Source: an uncultured Bacteroidia bacterium
GTDB taxonomy: Bacteria; Bacteroidota; Bacteroidia; Bacteroidales; UBA932
Assembly: GCA_902788175.1 (NCBI GenBank)
Contig: CADAJF010000002.1
Coordinates: 1-64,000 of the forward strand
Direction of reading: 5' to 3'
Length of the DNA stretch: 64,000 nucleotides
Every line of letters starts with the position of its first letter. Within the stretch, counting starts at the first letter, position 1. Under the pieces are notes generated by a model. That model was not told the DNA's origin. It was given only the letters and a program-made list of their open reading frames with translations, and ran no database searches. Made by a program: the position numbers and the translations under genes. Positions 51,483-60,664 of the stretch are shown here, piece by piece.

Positions 51483-53519
51483 CTATTGTGCGACAAATTT
51501 ATAAAGATGCGGGTAAGAGTAACCTTGCACCCAGGAGCCTTCCTTGATGAAACTCGTCTCCCTGTATCCGCGGAAATAAGGGGTACTACCCGAGGCGTTC
51601 ATCATGAGGTAGCGGGTATTGTCGGCGGTATCCACGCCGTAAACCTTGATACCGGTATCCGTATATCCAAAGTTCATGGGAGCGGCGGCATCGGCAAAGG
51701 TACACTGGTTTCCGTTGGTTGTAAAGGTAAGAAACTTGCCGTCGCTGAGGGTAATGCTGTAACCTCCTTCCATGGCTGCAACGGTAACCGCAGCGGCATT
51801 GATTTCCTCAGAGGCAGAGATGGCACCGTCAGTGATGGTGACATCTACCGTCTTGGCCAGGTCCTTGTTACTGGCTGTTCCATGGGCGCCATTCTCCCAG
51901 ACAATGAGGTACTTGCCTGCCCAGTCAGTCTGGGTGGAACTGACGGCGACATATTTACCCTTCGAGGTATCGCCGCCGCCACCACCTTGGCCGCCGCCGG
52001 CTTCGTGAGACACATACATGCCTCCGCCTACCTGGTTGAGGCCTTTGTAGGAAGTCCTGTAACCGATGATGGTCATCTTGTCACCTTCCTTCACTCCCAG
52101 GGTGCTGAACTTCTTGGACTCTCCGTTGATGCCGGTAGAAACGCCGTAAACATAAACAGAACCTGTTTCGTCCCTGAGGTTAAGGTTTCCATAGGTTTCG
52201 ATATCCCACTTGGTTCCTTCCTCGGTGGGTTTCTCGACAGTGCCGGAAATCATATACCAGACATCCTTGCTCTCTGCTGCTGCCAGGAAGTCTGCCACCT
52301 TGACGGCAGTAACAACCTTGTCAATAGCTTCAAAGGTAGCGGAACCCATCTGGGGAGTTTCCTTGTAAGAAGTACGCTTTCCACAGACAGTGACAATATC
52401 GCCCACCTTGGCACCAGAGGTTTCAAAGCCTTCGGCACGATATACCAGCACGCTGCCGGAATAGTCCTGGATATAGAAGCTCTTGCCTTGGGAATCGGAG
52501 GCATACAGCCCTGTGATCAAGCCGTTAAGGCGATAAACACTGCTGCCCTCCGCTGCTGCCAGGAATTCGGCCACGGTGACATTCTTGATGGCGCCCTTCT
52601 GGTCGATGGTAGCCTCGGTAGTGTAGCGCTTCTTGCCGTCGGTGGTGCCGAAGCTGACCACGGCGGAACGGTCACCGCCCTCATTGGGCCGGGCGGTGAG
52701 GGTTACGATACCCCTGGCGGCATCCACGGTGGTTACGCCCAGCCAGGACTTGGCCTCGTCGGGGATGGTGACATCGATACCGGTGGTACCCTTGCTGGTG
52801 AGCATTACCTGCACGTCGCCGCCTGCAACTTCAACGGCTTTCAGGTCAGGGTCTGCGTACACAACTTCCTCCACCTTGATGAGGGACTTGTTGATCTTGA
52901 GAACGGTAACGTCCACCAGTTCGATGGTGGTGCCGTAAGTGGTCTTGGGACCTTCTACGGTTACCTCGTCACCCACCTCCAGACCCAGGGACAGGAAGTT
53001 CTTGGTATTGCCCTTGGCATCCAGCGTACCGTAAATGGTAATAGTGCCGGTGTTGTCGGTGAGGTACCAGTTGCCATAAGTGGTGTTATAGATGCCCGTG
53101 CAGACACCGGTGACACGGTAAAGCTTGGAATCCGGTCCGGCAATCACGTCTGCGCAGGTTGCGACGGAAACGGTGGCAATACCCTGGATGACATTGATGC
53201 GCTGGGTTTGATCGCCGCACTTGATCAGGATCTCGGCGGTTCTTCCTTCCCCTGCGGAAGCAGAGAAATTGAGGGTGGTTTCACCGGCACCTCCCATGGT
53301 GGGGGAAACGGTGAGCCACTTGGCGGCATCCTCATCCACGGATACGTACCAGGAATCGGTAGCGGTAACAGTGATGGACGTGTTGGCACCTACGCCGGTG
53401 TTCAGGGATACATAGGAGCTGGAAACCTTGATTGAGTCCAGATAGTGATCGGCCTCTTTCTCGCAGCTTACGAGCGCCAAAGCGGCAACGATGGAAGCAA
53501 AGATGTATTTGAGTTTCAT
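51483..53519 (-). CDS. BACON and OB-fold repeat lipoprotein
   Basis: A 678-residue lipoprotein (VAALALVSCEKEA). Two BACON-like domains (about 30-110 and 213-300, e.g. WLTVSPTMGGAGETTLNFSA) alternate with three OB-fold-like domains (about 115-205, 305-395 and 395-490). Each of the latter shows the pattern V-x-G-x-V/C-T-G-I-Y ... L-x-D-x-T-G-x-I-x-V/I-Y-G ... L-G-V-x-x-G-D, as in extracellular nucleic-acid-binding OB folds of YhcR type. A Gly-rich linker (about 505-515) leads to a C-terminal beta domain of about 160 residues ending in PHLYKFVAQ. It follows the Oar-like receptor gene by 18 bp and may be its surface partner. Confidence 0.75.
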   Translation of the reverse strand: MKLKYIFASIVAALALVSCEKEADHYLDSIKVSSSYVSLNTGVGANTSITVTATDSWYVSVDEDAAKWLTVSPTMGGAGETTLNFSASAGEGRTAEILIKCGDQTQRINVIQGIATVSVATCADVIAGPDSKLYRVTGVCTGIYNTTYGNWYLTDNTGTITIYGTLDAKGNTKNFLSLGLEVGDEVTVEGPKTTYGTTIELVDVTVLKINKSLIKVEEVVYADPDLKAVEVAGGDVQVMLTSKGTTGIDVTIPDEAKSWLGVTTVDAARGIVTLTARPNEGGDRSAVVSFGTTDGKKRYTTEATIDQKGAIKNVTVAEFLAAAEGSSVYRLNGLITGLYASDSQGKSFYIQDYSGSVLVYRAEGFETSGAKVGDIVTVCGKRTSYKETPQMGSATFEAIDKVVTAVKVADFLAAAESKDVWYMISGTVEKPTEEGTKWDIETYGNLNLRDETGSVYVYGVSTGINGESKKFSTLGVKEGDKMTIIGYRTSYKGLNQVGGGMYVSHEAGGGQGGGGGDTSKGKYVAVSSTQTDWAGKYLIVWENGAHGTASNKDLAKTVDVTITDGAISASEEINAAAVTVAAMEGGYSITLSDGKFLTFTTNGNQCTFADAAAPMNFGYTDTGIKVYGVDTADNTRYLMMNASGSTPYFRGYRETSFIKEGSWVQGYSYPHLYKFVAQ

Positions 53520-53537
53520 AAGAAGTCCGATATTAGA

Positions 53538-56500
53538 TTAGTTGAACAGATACTTGAGGCCGATGGAGGCATACCAGCACTGGCCGATGCTGCGGCTGTG
53601 GGTCCAGCGGACAGAGTCTCCGCTGATGGAAGCGGGCGTGGAGAAGGTGGCATAACCCTGGGCGTCCACGCCTTCATACTTGAGGATGCGGGCCTCTGAA
53701 GGAAGGGCGGAGTTCCAGTACTTGGCGACGCCCCAGCTGCTGTTGAACATGTTCAGCAGGTTCTTGATGTCGAAGCTCAGCTGCAGGGTGTTCCTGGTCT
53801 GGCCGATCTTCACGGTGAAGTCGTGCTTGTAGCTGAGGTCCACGCGGTGCACCCAGGGGCTGTATACGCTGTAAGCCTCGGCATACTGGCCCTGGTGCTT
53901 GCTCAGGTAAGGATCGCTGTGGACAAAGTCCATGAAACGGGTTTCATCGTCCTTGGAAACGAAGCGGAACTGGCCGCTGGAAACCTGCTCATCCGTGGGG
54001 ATGTAGAGGGCATCGTAGTTGTAGCCGTCACTGTTCATGTCGTTGGCCATCATGTAGGAGTAGTTGGCGCCGCCCCTCCAGGCCTCATAGATGAAGCTGT
54101 AGTGGTTGCCGCTCTTGTCGTGATGGGTAGCGGAAGCGACGATACGGTCCGGGGTCACGTACTGGGAGTTGTGCAGGCCGATGTAATTGGGACCCTCTGC
54201 GGTGGGAACATAGGTGAAGGCAGACTCGGCAGCGGAGCCGGGCATACCGGTGATTTCCTTGTTCACGGTGTGGGCATAGGAAGCGGTAAGGGTGAGGCTC
54301 TCGACAGGCTGGGCAGTGAGCTGGACGTTGGCGCTCCAGCCATAGCCCTTGGAAGTGTTCTCCAGGACAAAGGCCTTGGTGCCGGTGCGATAGCCTGCAG
54401 GATAGATGGGACGGTTGTCGACGCCGTTGAAACGGGCGAAACCACCCACATTCGGGATAGACCAGTCAGAGATGGCTACAGCATTGATGGTCTTGTTGAA
54501 AATACCTTCGGCGGTGAGGGTGAGCGGGAAGGAGACCGGGATGGCCCAGTCAAAGGCCAGGGAGGTCTTCCACACCTGCGGCATCTTGAACTTGGGATCC
54601 ACGCCGTTGACGGCAGAAGGAACGGTGCCGTCCTCAGGTTTCACGGTAGTAGGATAACCCAGGGTCTGAAGCTTGTTCAGGAGGGCTTCCACGGTGGCCT
54701 TGCCGTTGGCATCGGTGACCAGTCCACCGGCGAACTCGTCCATGGTGAAGCCCATCTTCTTGGCATTGGCGGCATTGATCTGGGCCTGATACTGCACCAG
54801 ACCGCCGTTGGTGGGCATATTGGTGAAGAACACCAGGGGCAGACGGCCGCTGAACAGGCCGGTACCGCCACGGATCTTCAGGCTGCGGGTGCCGAATACA
54901 TCCCAGGTGAAGCCCACGCGAGGGGAAACGGTAAGCTTGGCGGTGGGCCACTTGCCGGTGTCGATGTTGGTTTCCTCGTAGTTCTTGGCCTTGGGATAGT
55001 ATTTGAGGTCATAGATGGCGTTGTTGGTCATGAGGTCGCTGTTGTTGAACAGCAGGGCGTCCAGACGCAGGCCGTAGGTGAGCTTGAAGCGGTCGGTGGC
55101 GTTCCACTCGTCCTGGGCATAGATGCCGCCTTTGTAGAAGCGGACACGGGCTGCGGGGGCTTTTTCGCCGTCATAGCCGTAAGTCAGGCAGACAACTTCG
55201 GGAGTGGCGCCGTTCATAAAGTCGCTCACGGATTCATAGCGATAGTAGCCGGTACCATTACGCATGTACTGGTTGTCGGCCATCTGGTACTCGAAGTTCA
55301 CGCCTCCGGTAATCTTGTGGCGGCCCATGTAGTAGGTGAGGTCGTCCTTGACGTTGGCCACGGTGTTGTGAACGGCATTGTTCCAGGTGAAGAGTTCATA
55401 ACCCAGGGCCATATAGATGTTGGAACCGACGCCGTCCCCCATCAGGTCACCGTCTTTGATATCGATGTGCGGGAACTCATCGGAGCCGGAACCACGGATG
55501 TCGTCCAGCTTGGAGTAGGTGGCCAGGAACTGGTTGGAGAGGTTGTCCGTGAGGCGGCTGTTCAGGTCCAGGGACCAGGTGTGCACCAGGTTCTTCATGG
55601 AGTACATGGTGTTGGCGAAGGACATGGAGGACTTGGACATACGGCCGTCCACCATACGGGTGCCGCCGTCCATGGAAGAAGCGTTGGGGCTGTTCCAGAT
55701 GTTGTTGAGGGTATAATTGTAGCGCAAGGCCAGTTTGTGCTTCTGGCTGATGTTCCAGTCCAGGCGGGCCAGGATCTTGGCGTTGGACTCATCGGCCGGG
55801 AAGTCCGTCCAGGAGCCGGTGACGTAGCCATATTTGTCCTTGACGAATTCTGAAACCTTCTGGAGGTCTGCGTTGGTGGTGCGGGAGATGAAGTTGTCGG
55901 GGTCTGCCACGCCGTTGGAGGAGCCTCTCCAGCGGTTTACGATGGTGGGCTTGACATTGTACTCCGCGTTGACAAAGAAGAACAGCTTGTTCTTGATGAT
56001 GGGACCGCCCAGGGTGAAACCGTAGGTGGTGCTGCGGTCCTTGGCGCGGGCTCCGGCAATCTGCTCACCGTCCACGGTGTCACCGCGAAGATTCTCATTG
56101 CGGTGGTACACATAGGCCGTTCCCTTGAAGGTGTTGGTACCCGACTTGGTGATGGCGTTCACGCCGCCGCCGATGAAGTTGGTCTGGCGGACGTCATAGG
56201 GGCTGATGACCACCTGGAGCTCCTCGATGGCATCGATGGAGATGGGGTTGCCGCCGCCGGGGAGGTTTTCACTGAGACCGAAGTTGTTGTTGAAGTTGGC
56301 GCCGTCCACGGTGAAGTTGGCGGTACGGCCGTCGGAGCCGGCGAAGCTCATGCCGTTACCGCCGTAGGGAGACAGACGGGTCACGTCCGTGATGCTGCGG
56401 CTGACGGTGGGCACAGCCTCAATCTGGCGGCTGTTGATGTTGGTGACGGAACCCGTCTTTTCCTGGGCGGCGAACTTGGAGGTGGCATCGGCCACAATCA

Positions 56501-56861
56501 CCGTGCCCTCCAGGAATTCGCTGGATTCTGCAATCTTGGCGTTCAGGCTGTAGGTTTCGGCCAGCTGGAGAGTGACACCCGTGTAGGTGGACTCCTGGTA
56601 ACCCAGGCAGGAAAAATCTACCTTGTAAGGACCGCCGGGACGCATACCCTGAATGGTATAACGGCCTTCAGCGTTGGTGACGGCGCCGTAGATGGTACCG
56701 GAGGGCTCATGCAGAGCCACCACGGCCGCGCCGATGACAGGTTCGCCGCTCTGGTCCACCACGCGGCCGGAAAGGGCGGAGGTGGTCACCTGAGCATAGG
56801 CTACACTGCCCGCAATCAGCGTAGCGAATGCGAGCAGAAGGCTTTTAAAAGCGTTTCTCAT
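53538..56861 (-). CDS. Oar-like TonB-dependent receptor 1
   Basis: A 1107-residue outer-membrane protein. It has a signal peptide (LIAGSVAYAQ), a carboxypeptidase-regulatory-like domain (about 25-115, TSALSGRVVDQSGEPVIGAA), a plug with GSVTNINSRQIEAVPTVSRS and FAGSDGRTANFTVDGANFNN, the Oar-type SPYDVRQTNFIGGGVNAITK block, and a large barrel ending ASIGLKYLFN. Oar-like proteins are TonB-dependent transporters distinct from SusC. It heads a two-gene operon with the BACON/OB-fold lipoprotein and is divergent from a second Oar-like gene. Promoter box TATATTTG on the minus strand at 56909-56916. Confidence 0.9.
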   Translation of the reverse strand: MRNAFKSLLLAFATLIAGSVAYAQVTTSALSGRVVDQSGEPVIGAAVVALHEPSGTIYGAVTNAEGRYTIQGMRPGGPYKVDFSCLGYQESTYTGVTLQLAETYSLNAKIAESSEFLEGTVIVADATSKFAAQEKTGSVTNINSRQIEAVPTVSRSITDVTRLSPYGGNGMSFAGSDGRTANFTVDGANFNNNFGLSENLPGGGNPISIDAIEELQVVISPYDVRQTNFIGGGVNAITKSGTNTFKGTAYVYHRNENLRGDTVDGEQIAGARAKDRSTTYGFTLGGPIIKNKLFFFVNAEYNVKPTIVNRWRGSSNGVADPDNFISRTTNADLQKVSEFVKDKYGYVTGSWTDFPADESNAKILARLDWNISQKHKLALRYNYTLNNIWNSPNASSMDGGTRMVDGRMSKSSMSFANTMYSMKNLVHTWSLDLNSRLTDNLSNQFLATYSKLDDIRGSGSDEFPHIDIKDGDLMGDGVGSNIYMALGYELFTWNNAVHNTVANVKDDLTYYMGRHKITGGVNFEYQMADNQYMRNGTGYYRYESVSDFMNGATPEVVCLTYGYDGEKAPAARVRFYKGGIYAQDEWNATDRFKLTYGLRLDALLFNNSDLMTNNAIYDLKYYPKAKNYEETNIDTGKWPTAKLTVSPRVGFTWDVFGTRSLKIRGGTGLFSGRLPLVFFTNMPTNGGLVQYQAQINAANAKKMGFTMDEFAGGLVTDANGKATVEALLNKLQTLGYPTTVKPEDGTVPSAVNGVDPKFKMPQVWKTSLAFDWAIPVSFPLTLTAEGIFNKTINAVAISDWSIPNVGGFARFNGVDNRPIYPAGYRTGTKAFVLENTSKGYGWSANVQLTAQPVESLTLTASYAHTVNKEITGMPGSAAESAFTYVPTAEGPNYIGLHNSQYVTPDRIVASATHHDKSGNHYSFIYEAWRGGANYSYMMANDMNSDGYNYDALYIPTDEQVSSGQFRFVSKDDETRFMDFVHSDPYLSKHQGQYAEAYSVYSPWVHRVDLSYKHDFTVKIGQTRNTLQLSFDIKNLLNMFNSSWGVAKYWNSALPSEARILKYEGVDAQGYATFSTPASISGDSVRWTHSRSIGQCWYASIGLKYLFN

Positions 56862-56908
56862 AAAAGAATGAAATAAAATATTGATGTCCTAGTGTCTTTT
56901 TAAAGATA

Positions 56909-57004
56909 CAAATATACTGCTTTTTTTGAGATTTGGAAGCAAAATTATTCTCAAAATCTAGTCAAATAAAGATACCGTTATTTTCAATAAAAGTTGTATC
57001 TTTG
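56909..57004. promoter_or_regulatory. Divergent promoters of the two Oar-like receptor genes
   Basis: Minus strand TATATTTG (56909-56916) for receptor 1, and plus strand TATCTTTG (56997-57004) for receptor 2. Confidence 0.7.
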
Positions 57005-57056
57005 CGTCCGCCTTCCTAAAGAAAGAATAGCTATCAATATTTATTACAAACATTGT

Positions 57057-60000
57057 ATGAAAAACGCTTTTAAAAGCTTTTTGCTCGTTGGCATTTTGAT
57101 GCTTTCGGGTATGGTTGCCCATGCACAGGTGACCACGGCCTCTCTTGGTGGACAAATAGCTGACAACAAGGGGGAAACCATAATCGGTGCTGCCGTTCTG
57201 GCCACCCACACTCCTTCCGGTACCACCTATGGTGCCGTGACCAACGCTGACGGACGTTACACCATCCAGGGCATGCGTACCGGCGGCCCGTATGTGGTAG
57301 AAATCTCCTGCCTGGGTTACCAGACCGTCCGCTTCACGGACATCAAACTCGCTCTCGGTGAGAACTATGTTCTAGACGGCAACTTAGCCGACGACGTAGA
57401 GGCCCTGATGGAGGCTGTGGTGATTGCTACGCCCGCTTCCCGTTTCGCTGCCACCAAGACCGGCGCCTCAACGAACGTGAGCAACGACGAAATGATGGCC
57501 CTGCCCAACAGCGACCGCAGCATCAGCGCCCTCACCAAGCTGAGCCCTTATGCTTCCGGCATGAGTTTCGCCGGTTCCGACGGCCGCAGCACCAATTTCA
57601 CCGTGGACGGTGCCAACCTGAACAACAACTTCGGCCTGTCGGCCAACCTGCCCGGAGGCGGCACCCCCATTTCCCTGGACGCCATCGAAGAGGTGCAGCT
57701 GGTGGTGGCCCCCTATGACGTGCGTCAGTCCAACTTCGTGGGCGGCGGTATCAACGCTATCACCAAGTCCGGTACCAACACCTTCAAGGGCACTGCCTAT
57801 GCTTATTACAGCGACGAAGGTACCCGCGGAAACAAGCTCATGGGCGAGCGCATCGGAGACCGCACCTTCGAGCAGAACAAAATCTGGGGGTTCACTTTGG
57901 GCGGCCCCATCGTCAAGAACAAGCTCTTTTTCTTCGTGAACTTCGAAATGCAGAAGAAGCCGGAGCAGACTATCCAGGACCAAACCAAGGATAGCGGCAA
58001 AATTGCCACGTTGAACAAGATTGCCGAAAAGCTCCGCACACAATACAAGTACGAGCCCGGTTCTTTCACCGACTACCCCGGCGGCACAGACAACATGAAG
58101 ATTCTTGCCCGCGTGGACTGGAACATTTCCCAGAACCACAAGCTGAGCCTCCGTTACAACAATACCACCAACAAGTACTGGTATGCCCCCAACGGCAACT
58201 CCTGCGACGACAACTTCCGCAACAAGAGTTATAACCGTGCCAGCAAGGTGTCCCAGCCGTTCTCCAACAACATGTACAGCCAGCAGAACAACGTCTGGTC
58301 TGTTGCCGGAGAACTCAACAGCCGCTTCTCCAACAGCGTGAGCAACCGCTTCATCGCCACTTTCACCAACATCAACGACCAGCGCGGTTCCAACTCCAGC
58401 TACTTCCCGCATATCGACATCATGACCGACGGAGACATCTCCACCGGCAACTTCATCCCCTATTCTTCCCTGGGTTACGAGCTCTTCACCTACAACAACG
58501 GTGTGCTCAACAATGTGCTCAACATCCAGGACAACCTGACCTTGTATCTGGGCTCACACACCGTAACCGCCGGCGTCAGCTTCGAGAACCAGAATGCCCG
58601 CAATTCCTACATGCGCAACGGTACCGGCTATTACCGCTTCGCCAGCGCCGAGGATTTTCTTAACGGTAATCTGCCGCTTTCCTTCGTCTACACTTACGGC
58701 AACAACGGCGTGGGTAGTCCGGCCGGCGTTGTGGATTACAACCAGTATGGTGCTTATCTGCAGGATGAATGGAACATCACCTCCCGCTTCAAACTCAGCT
58801 ACGGCCTCCGCGCAGACATGTTGGCCTTCAACGACAAAGCTCTCATGACCAACAATGCCATCAAAGCTATTGATTACGGCGGTAAGAGCATCGATACCGG
58901 CAAGTGGCCCCGCACCCGTGTACAGGTGTCTCCCCGCGTTGGTTTTAACTGGGATGTCCAGGGAGACAAGACCTTTGTTCTGCGCGGCGGTACCGGCCTG
59001 TTCCAGGGACGTCTCCCGCTGGTGTTCTTCACCAACATGCCGCAGAACGCCGGTATGATCCAGACCACCGTGAAGTACTCTTCCAGCATCAAGAACGGTG
59101 AGGTTGTGTATTCCGACGACGTACTGGCTGCCCTTACCAAGCTGAATGGCGGAAAGACCACCGGAGGAACCCTGGTCACCAACAATGACGATTATATCAA
59201 CATCCTGGGGCTCAACACCAACGTTACTCCCGAACAGGGACAAATCGGCAAGAGTGCCGACATCAACGGCGTGGATCCCGAATTCCGTATGCCGCAGATA
59301 TGGAAGACCTCCCTGGCGATGGACTGGACCCTTCCCGTCTCCTTCCCCTTCGTCCTCACAGCCGAAGGCATGTTCAACAAGACCATTTGGGGAACGCGCC
59401 TCGTGAACTGGAACATCGATGAGAGCAAGCTCACCGGCCACTTCTCTGGCCCCGACCAGCGCATCAAGTATCCGGACAACTACACTTACGGCACCAACAA
59501 TGCCTACGTACTCACCAATACCAACAAGGGCTATGGTTACATTTTCAACCTCACGGCCAAGCTTACACCAGCCCGCAACCTCAACCTCACTGCAGCATAC
59601 ACCCATACCGAATCCAAGGAGATTTCCGGTATGCCCGGATCAGCCGCTTCCTCGGCTTACCAGGGCCTGTCTTCCGTGGACGGTCCCAACTTCCTGACCG
59701 TAGCCCGCAGCCAGTATGTGGTTCCTGACAAGATTTCCCTCAATGCCAGCTACTACCTGGAGTCCCAGGGCCTGCACTTCGACCTCTATTACAGCGGAGC
59801 CTCCGGCTATGGAAACAGCTACACTTATTCCAATGACATGAACGGTGACGGCCTGGGCCAGGATTTGATGTACATTCCCGCCAACAAGGCCGAACTCAAC
59901 TTCAAGACGGACGCCGACCGTGACGCCTTCTGGGCTTTCCTGGAGCAAGACAAGTATCTGTCCAGCCACAAGGGCCAGTATGCCGAGGCCTATGCCGCCC

Positions 60001-60341
60001 GTTCTCCCTGGGTACACCGCTTCGACCTTCATATCGCCAAGGATTTCAGGTTCAATATCGGGAGCACCAAGCACAATATTCAGGTGAGCGCTTCCATCGA
60101 CAACATTGGCAACATGTTTAACAGCAGCTGGGGCGTGCACGCGCTGGATTGCTATTCTACCGGTACCAACGCCGGCTCCATCAGCCCGCTCAAGTACGAA
60201 GGCGTGGATGCTTCCAATAAGCCTGTTTTCTCCATGAACAAAGTGGATGGCGCCTATCCTACCCAGACCTATACCAAATACCTGAATAAGACCTACGAGT
60301 GCTGGCAGGTTCTCCTCGGCATCAAGTACTTCTTCAACTAA
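57057..60341 (+). CDS. Oar-like TonB-dependent receptor 2
   Basis: A 1094-residue paralogue of the divergent receptor. Start MKNAFKSFLLVGILMLSG with signal ending VAHAQ; regulatory-like domain (TASLGGQIADNKGETIIGAA), plug segment FAGSDGRSTNFTVDGANLNN, SPYDVRQ-type block here as APYDVRQSNFVGGGINAITK, and barrel ending LLGIKYFFN. The plug regions of the two receptors are strongly alike while barrel loops differ, suggesting duplication followed by change of ligand. It stands alone on the plus strand with no lipoprotein partner. The start at 57057 follows the promoter box by 52 bp; an earlier open frame from 56994 is leader sequence. Confidence 0.92.
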   Translation: MKNAFKSFLLVGILMLSGMVAHAQVTTASLGGQIADNKGETIIGAAVLATHTPSGTTYGAVTNADGRYTIQGMRTGGPYVVEISCLGYQTVRFTDIKLALGENYVLDGNLADDVEALMEAVVIATPASRFAATKTGASTNVSNDEMMALPNSDRSISALTKLSPYASGMSFAGSDGRSTNFTVDGANLNNNFGLSANLPGGGTPISLDAIEEVQLVVAPYDVRQSNFVGGGINAITKSGTNTFKGTAYAYYSDEGTRGNKLMGERIGDRTFEQNKIWGFTLGGPIVKNKLFFFVNFEMQKKPEQTIQDQTKDSGKIATLNKIAEKLRTQYKYEPGSFTDYPGGTDNMKILARVDWNISQNHKLSLRYNNTTNKYWYAPNGNSCDDNFRNKSYNRASKVSQPFSNNMYSQQNNVWSVAGELNSRFSNSVSNRFIATFTNINDQRGSNSSYFPHIDIMTDGDISTGNFIPYSSLGYELFTYNNGVLNNVLNIQDNLTLYLGSHTVTAGVSFENQNARNSYMRNGTGYYRFASAEDFLNGNLPLSFVYTYGNNGVGSPAGVVDYNQYGAYLQDEWNITSRFKLSYGLRADMLAFNDKALMTNNAIKAIDYGGKSIDTGKWPRTRVQVSPRVGFNWDVQGDKTFVLRGGTGLFQGRLPLVFFTNMPQNAGMIQTTVKYSSSIKNGEVVYSDDVLAALTKLNGGKTTGGTLVTNNDDYINILGLNTNVTPEQGQIGKSADINGVDPEFRMPQIWKTSLAMDWTLPVSFPFVLTAEGMFNKTIWGTRLVNWNIDESKLTGHFSGPDQRIKYPDNYTYGTNNAYVLTNTNKGYGYIFNLTAKLTPARNLNLTAAYTHTESKEISGMPGSAASSAYQGLSSVDGPNFLTVARSQYVVPDKISLNASYYLESQGLHFDLYYSGASGYGNSYTYSNDMNGDGLGQDLMYIPANKAELNFKTDADRDAFWAFLEQDKYLSSHKGQYAEAYAARSPWVHRFDLHIAKDFRFNIGSTKHNIQVSASIDNIGNMFNSSWGVHALDCYSTGTNAGSISPLKYEGVDASNKPVFSMNKVDGAYPTQTYTKYLNKTYECWQVLLGIKYFFN

Positions 60342-60377
60342 GGTATTGTCCTGTCACTACAAGGGGCTGACTCAAAG

Positions 60378-60425
60378 TGACATGAACCCCGAAAGTTTTT
60401 TGTCTAACTTTCGGGGTTCATGTCA
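60378..60425. terminator. Perfect 20-bp inverted repeat, probable terminator of receptor 2
   Basis: Arms TGACATGAACCCCGAAAGTT (60378-60397) and its exact complement (60406-60425) enclose an 8-nt loop. CTCTTTTTC follows on the plus strand. The arm length is unusually long for a simple terminator, so a mobile-element remnant is possible. Confidence 0.65.
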
Positions 60426-60438
60426 TTGGTCTCTTTTT

Positions 60439-60550
60439 CGGGCCAGGTCCTTTTTCAGGTGGCACACCTGGCCCGCCAATAATGCTTTCCGTGGCCTGTG
60501 AGGCGTTTTATGCGGGCGAGGTCCCCCACCCCGGAATGGGACCTGGCCCG
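60439..60550. repeat. Inverted repeat of 12 bp in the gap before the Bro-N gene
   Basis: CGGGCCAGGTCC (60439-60450) and GGACCTGGCCCG (60539-60550) are exact complements 88 bp apart. The rest of 60342-60616 contains no gene that I can support. Confidence 0.6.
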
Positions 60551-60616
60551 CAGCGGGGTTTCGCTATCGTTGAAAAGAGCCGAAGACTAGGAGGCGGACG
60601 AATAACCTTGCAAAGA

Positions 60617-60648
60617 TTTGCATCGGCATTCGCATTCAATTATCTTTG
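60617..60648 (+). promoter_or_regulatory. Promoter of the Bro-N gene
   Basis: TTTG (60617-60620), a 20-bp spacer and TATCTTTG (60641-60648), 16 bp before the ATG at 60665. Confidence 0.8.
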
Positions 60649-60664
60649 CAGAAAACGCTACGCT

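Noticed and set aside
51372..53435. 687-residue plus-strand open frame opposite the BACON/OB-fold lipoprotein
   Set aside because: Antisense shadow; the minus-strand gene has signal peptide, domains, terminator and operon context.
53823..55853. 676-residue plus-strand open frame inside Oar-like receptor 1
   Set aside because: Antisense shadow of the receptor gene, with low-complexity Val/Gly/His-rich sequence.
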